Part shown: in pieces, positions 5,955 through 8,079 of the stretch | How positions within the stretch are numbered: position 1 is the stretch's first letter | How the letters are laid out: each line of letters starts with the position of its first letter | Origin: Euryarchaeota archaeon TMED117 | GTDB lineage: Archaea > Thermoplasmatota > Poseidoniia > Poseidoniales > Poseidoniaceae | Direction: 5' to 3' | Length of the DNA stretch: 8,079 nt | Assembly: GCA_002171315.2 (NCBI GenBank) | Contig: NHFS02000056.1 | Span: 13,966-22,044, forward strand | Notes under the pieces: model-generated | Databases searched by the model: none | The model's input: the letters and a program-made list of their open reading frames with translations, nothing else | What the model was told of the DNA's origin: nothing | Translations under genes and position numbers: made by a program

Positions 5955-7064
5955 TCAAGGTATCTCGTCAAACTGATATCCCATTTCCCACTTCTTTTCA
6001 CCAAGAGCTACTTCGAGTTCATATGGAGTGATCAGCGGCTTTGCATACTTCACTGCATCATCGATGGCAATACGTGGGCATGCCGTATTGACAAATGCGT
6101 CAACAGGGTAGAAGTCAATTAGTTCTGGACCGACATGTTCTAGCGCGAGAAGATATCCTTTCTTACCGTGTTTTTCGAGGAGTCTTTTCATTCGTAATGC
6201 AAGAGTGCGTCGCATTTGCCCAGGTTTCTCTCCAATCAGGATTCCAAATCTGGTTGCATCCATTGAGGACATAATCAGTCCAGATCGTTGTCGAAGAATG
6301 CGCTCAATACGTTCAAAGGACATTTCGATTGCATCGCCTGAATAAGGATCGAGCATAGCAAGTGGTTTTCCAGTGTGCAATACCAGGCCAATTGGGTGGA
6401 AATCTCCGCTTCCCAGGAAGAGGTAATGTCCAATTGTATCGTCATCCCCAGAATAATTGCAACCAAGAACTTGGCCAGGGAATGTTAAACGCGCCCCACC
6501 CATGGGTATTGTTACATCGTATCCTGCTTTTTCGAGACGATCATGGAAGTCAGGTAAAAGATGGAGGTGTTGGATACTTCCAACAAGACCTAACTTCGTG
6601 TCCTTGAGCGGAGTCATTCTTCCGACTGCGTCCATAAAACGTTCTTGAGCTTCTTCTTCTGAAAGTTCAGCATCGAGATTTTGATTTTCCATTCTTCCTT
6701 TAGCGATGGCGAGATGCTTGTTCAACATTGGAATAACCGGAGCCAAGTCAGGATCTCCATCATATGTCACGTCAATAAATTGAGTCGGCATACCGGAATC
6801 AATATTCATCTGAGAGTGACCCATATGAGCGACTAATTCAACCCCCATCATCTGCATTTTATTGTGAACAAGATCACATGCTCCATAACAAGGGTCAGCT
6901 GCCAGTACGACTTTTGCACTTGAAGCAGTTTCAATTTCGTCCATCATTTCTAATGCTTGCATTTTCAATCCTTCAGGAACTTGTAAGGCGACAAGTCGAT
7001 GATCGTTTTCTTGAATTCGTCCAATCAGTTCATCAAGTTCGAAATCGTGTCTATTTAAGTCCAT
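5955..7064 (-). CDS. dph2: Diphthamide biosynthesis enzyme Dph2 (2-(3-amino-3-carboxypropyl)histidine synthase)
   Basis: Catalyses the first step of diphthamide synthesis: transfer of the 3-amino-3-carboxypropyl group of S-adenosylmethionine to a histidine of elongation factor aEF2. It is a noncanonical radical-SAM enzyme whose [4Fe-4S] cluster is held by three separated cysteines. All three are present: C59 in ADPCYGACDL, C202 in VLGCNYSGDD, and C329 in VNTACPRIAIDD. C63 is an additional nearby cysteine. Other family features include ALQVPEGLK (27-35), FLGSGDFHPIGL (216-227), LDPYSG (238-243) and TPYELEVALG (346-355). The 369-residue length is close to known archaeal Dph2. The ATG overlaps the TAA of the upstream phosphoribosyltransferase gene by one base (TAATG), with GAGGTGGT at 7075-7068 as ribosome-binding site, so the two are translationally coupled. 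The cdc6 gene follows. Confidence 0.96.
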   Translation of the reverse strand: MDLNRHDFELDELIGRIQENDHRLVALQVPEGLKMQALEMMDEIETASSAKVVLAADPCYGACDLVHNKMQMMGVELVAHMGHSQMNIDSGMPTQFIDVTYDGDPDLAPVIPMLNKHLAIAKGRMENQNLDAELSEEEAQERFMDAVGRMTPLKDTKLGLVGSIQHLHLLPDFHDRLEKAGYDVTIPMGGARLTFPGQVLGCNYSGDDDTIGHYLFLGSGDFHPIGLVLHTGKPLAMLDPYSGDAIEMSFERIERILRQRSGLIMSSMDATRFGILIGEKPGQMRRTLALRMKRLLEKHGKKGYLLALEHVGPELIDFYPVDAFVNTACPRIAIDDAVKYAKPLITPYELEVALGEKKWEMGYQFDEIP

Positions 7065-7645
7065 TATACCACCTCATCGAGAAGAACTATCTCTGCTCCT
7101 TCCATCGTTAAACGAACAATAGAGGAGATATCGATAGAAGGATATTTATTTTTGAGCATCTCAAGACCAGGACCTTTTTCGACAACAGCCACGATTGTTG
7201 TGACGTTTGCTCCTGCTTTTTCGACACCTTTGATGACTGCATCGAGTGTCCCTCCAGTCGAAAGAACATCATCGACAATGGCAATCGATTCTCCTGGTTT
7301 GATATCGTTGAGATACATACTTCCTTTGGAGTAACCAGTGTTCTGGTCGATTGTGATTTCGCCGTCAAGTCCGTATGAACGCTTCCTAGCAACAACTTGT
7401 GGCAAACCAGTTCGAAGCGATAATGACGAAGTGAGGGGCAATCCCATTGCCTCAATGCCAAGAAGCAAATCGATTTTATCCCACTGGACTGAATCAAAAA
7501 CAAGGTCGACTACTGCTTGAAAAACATCCGCTTCTAATCGAGGAACACCATCGGTAAGAGGGTGGATAAAGTAGGGGTAATCACCCTTCCAAACGACAGG
7601 TGCCTCCTTGAGTGAGGCATTCAATCGTTGAATAGGATCGAACAT
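7064..7645 (-). CDS. hpt: Archaeal-type hypoxanthine/guanine (or adenine) phosphoribosyltransferase
   Basis: Purine salvage enzyme joining a purine base with PRPP to give a nucleotide. It is a type I phosphoribosyltransferase of 193 residues. The N-terminal stretch SLKEAPVVWKGDYPYFIHP with TDGVPRLE (11-38) is characteristic of the archaeal HGPRTase group. LLLGIEAMGLPL (60-71) and ARKRSYGL (86-93) follow, and the PRPP loop is IVDDVLSTGGT (123-133). Related archaeal proteins have been annotated as either hypoxanthine/guanine or adenine specific, so the base used cannot be settled here. ATG 7645 is chosen, 16 bases after the upstream stop. The frame stays open 50 codons further into the H-like gene, but that extension looks nothing like the family. 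No strong Shine-Dalgarno precedes the ATG, so translation may depend on the upstream gene. The stop overlaps the dph2 start by one base. Confidence 0.9.
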   Translation of the reverse strand: MFDPIQRLNASLKEAPVVWKGDYPYFIHPLTDGVPRLEADVFQAVVDLVFDSVQWDKIDLLLGIEAMGLPLTSSLSLRTGLPQVVARKRSYGLDGEITIDQNTGYSKGSMYLNDIKPGESIAIVDDVLSTGGTLDAVIKGVEKAGANVTTIVAVVEKGPGLEMLKNKYPSIDISSIVRLTMEGAEIVLLDEVV

Positions 7646-7661
7646 GATTCCACGTCGTTTC

Positions 7662-8066
7662 TCAAATTTCAGAAAGATACTCGACGTATTCATCTGGTTC
7701 GAGTAGATTCTCCATATCCAATTGGAATGGTTGTAGGACAAGAATCCAGCCCAAATCATATGCAGATTCATTGACGAGATCTGGATTGATTTCAACTTCT
7801 CCGTTTACTTCAGTAATTGTTCCTGAAAATGGAGCGCTAAAAGCTATTTTTTCTTCAGAAGTCCACAACGAGAACATGTCTTGTCCCTCATCAACGACCG
7901 TTTCGGCCTGAGGAAGAATGACCCGGAGGACTTCGCCAATTTCTACTCCGAGAAATTCGCTAATGCCGACCATGATCTTCTCATCATCTTTTTCTTGGTA
8001 CCATAAATGGTCAATCGAATATTTACGATTGTGGGCTATGTTAAATTCAACGACTTCTTCATCCAA
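7662..8066 (-). CDS. Glycine cleavage system H-like protein with altered lipoyl hairpin
   Basis: Protein of 134 residues with the H-protein fold throughout. YSIDHLWYQ (16-24) matches the YT..HEW start, VGISEFLG (33-40) matches VGIT.yA, then GEVLRVILPQAETVVDEGQ (44-62), APFSGTITEVN (78-88) and PDLVNESAYDLGWILVLQP (95-113), matching P.LVN..PYG.GW. In true H proteins the lipoylated lysine is in ESVKA, eight residues before the P of the AP.SG turn. Here the nearest lysine, K73 in TSEEKIAF, is only six residues before it, so the hairpin is two residues shorter and lipoylation is uncertain. The start is TTG: TGA is in frame three codons upstream, and TAGGTGA (8079-8073) lies 6 bases before. The nearest ATG, at 8062, is out of frame. 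No other glycine-cleavage gene is in the window, so a role in glycine catabolism is unsupported. Confidence 0.78.
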   Translation of the reverse strand: MDEEVVEFNIAHNRKYSIDHLWYQEKDDEKIMVGISEFLGVEIGEVLRVILPQAETVVDEGQDMFSLWTSEEKIAFSAPFSGTITEVNGEVEINPDLVNESAYDLGWILVLQPFQLDMENLLEPDEYVEYLSEI

Positions 8067-8072
8067 GTCACG

Positions 8073-8079
8073 TCACCTA
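8073..8079 (-). promoter_or_regulatory. Shine-Dalgarno site supporting a TTG start
   Basis: TAGGTGA on the minus strand ends 6 bases before TTG 8066. It also contains TAG and TGA, so an upstream gene may end here, but that lies outside the window. Confidence 0.5.

Noticed and set aside
7646..7795. Fifty-codon N-terminal extension of the phosphoribosyltransferase
   Set aside because: It overlaps the conserved end of the H-like gene and has unusual composition (many Met, Ile, Ser, Asn, Trp). Known family members start near the ATG at 7645.
7662..8066. A glycine cleavage operon
   Set aside because: No GcvT, GcvP or lipoate-attachment gene is present, and the neighbours are purine salvage and diphthamide genes. 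The lipoyl site is also atypical.
1..8079. Mobile elements, CRISPR arrays, tRNA or rRNA genes, tandem repeats
   Set aside because: I read both strands for repeated units, terminal inverted repeats, transposase-like proteins and cloverleaf arms and found none. Nearly every base is in a plausible housekeeping or conserved gene.

Overview
The window is archaeal chromosome and almost entirely coding. It carries a typical archaeal information-processing set: archaeal-type S6e, initiation factor aIF2-gamma, an Orc1/Cdc6 initiator, diphthamide enzyme Dph2, an archaeal-type HGPRTase and a DUF357 protein. Many starts have Shine-Dalgarno sequences close to AGGAGGTGA, and neighbouring genes often overlap or nearly touch. 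By eye the base composition is moderate, slightly A+T rich. Together this fits a mesophilic euryarchaeon, perhaps of the Marine Group II / Poseidoniales type. That lineage is an inference from style and content; no marker here was compared with a database.

Layout: the plus strand (bases 3-1927) holds three tightly coupled genes. They are the 3' part of an acidic winged-helix protein, a soluble beta-propeller-like protein with a charged helical tail, and a DUF357 protein. The first two junctions have nearly the same AGGAGGTGA ribosome-binding site at a stop/start contact, so the three products are probably made together. I do not recognise the first two.

The rest is on the minus strand, read from right to left. 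It comprises a glycine-cleavage-H-like protein (TTG start), an HGPRTase-like phosphoribosyltransferase, Dph2, Orc1/Cdc6, ribosomal protein S6e, aIF2-gamma and a PIN-domain protein. Gaps run from a 1-base overlap to 67 bases, so this looks like one long operon or two nested ones. It links nucleotide salvage, elongation-factor modification, replication initiation, translation initiation and probably RNA processing. S6e, aIF2-gamma and the PIN protein form a well-known archaeal neighbourhood. A T7 run just after the PIN gene probably ends the transcript. A separate winged-helix regulator follows in the same direction with its own candidate promoter, and its 3' end overlaps the DUF357 gene tail to tail by 14 bases.

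I see no mobile element, CRISPR array, tRNA, rRNA or replication origin. No clearly new system stands out. The best leads are an aIF2-gamma without zinc-knuckle cysteines, an H-like protein with a shortened lipoyl hairpin, the uncharacterised wHTH / propeller / DUF357 operon, and a replication initiator embedded in a translation operon.
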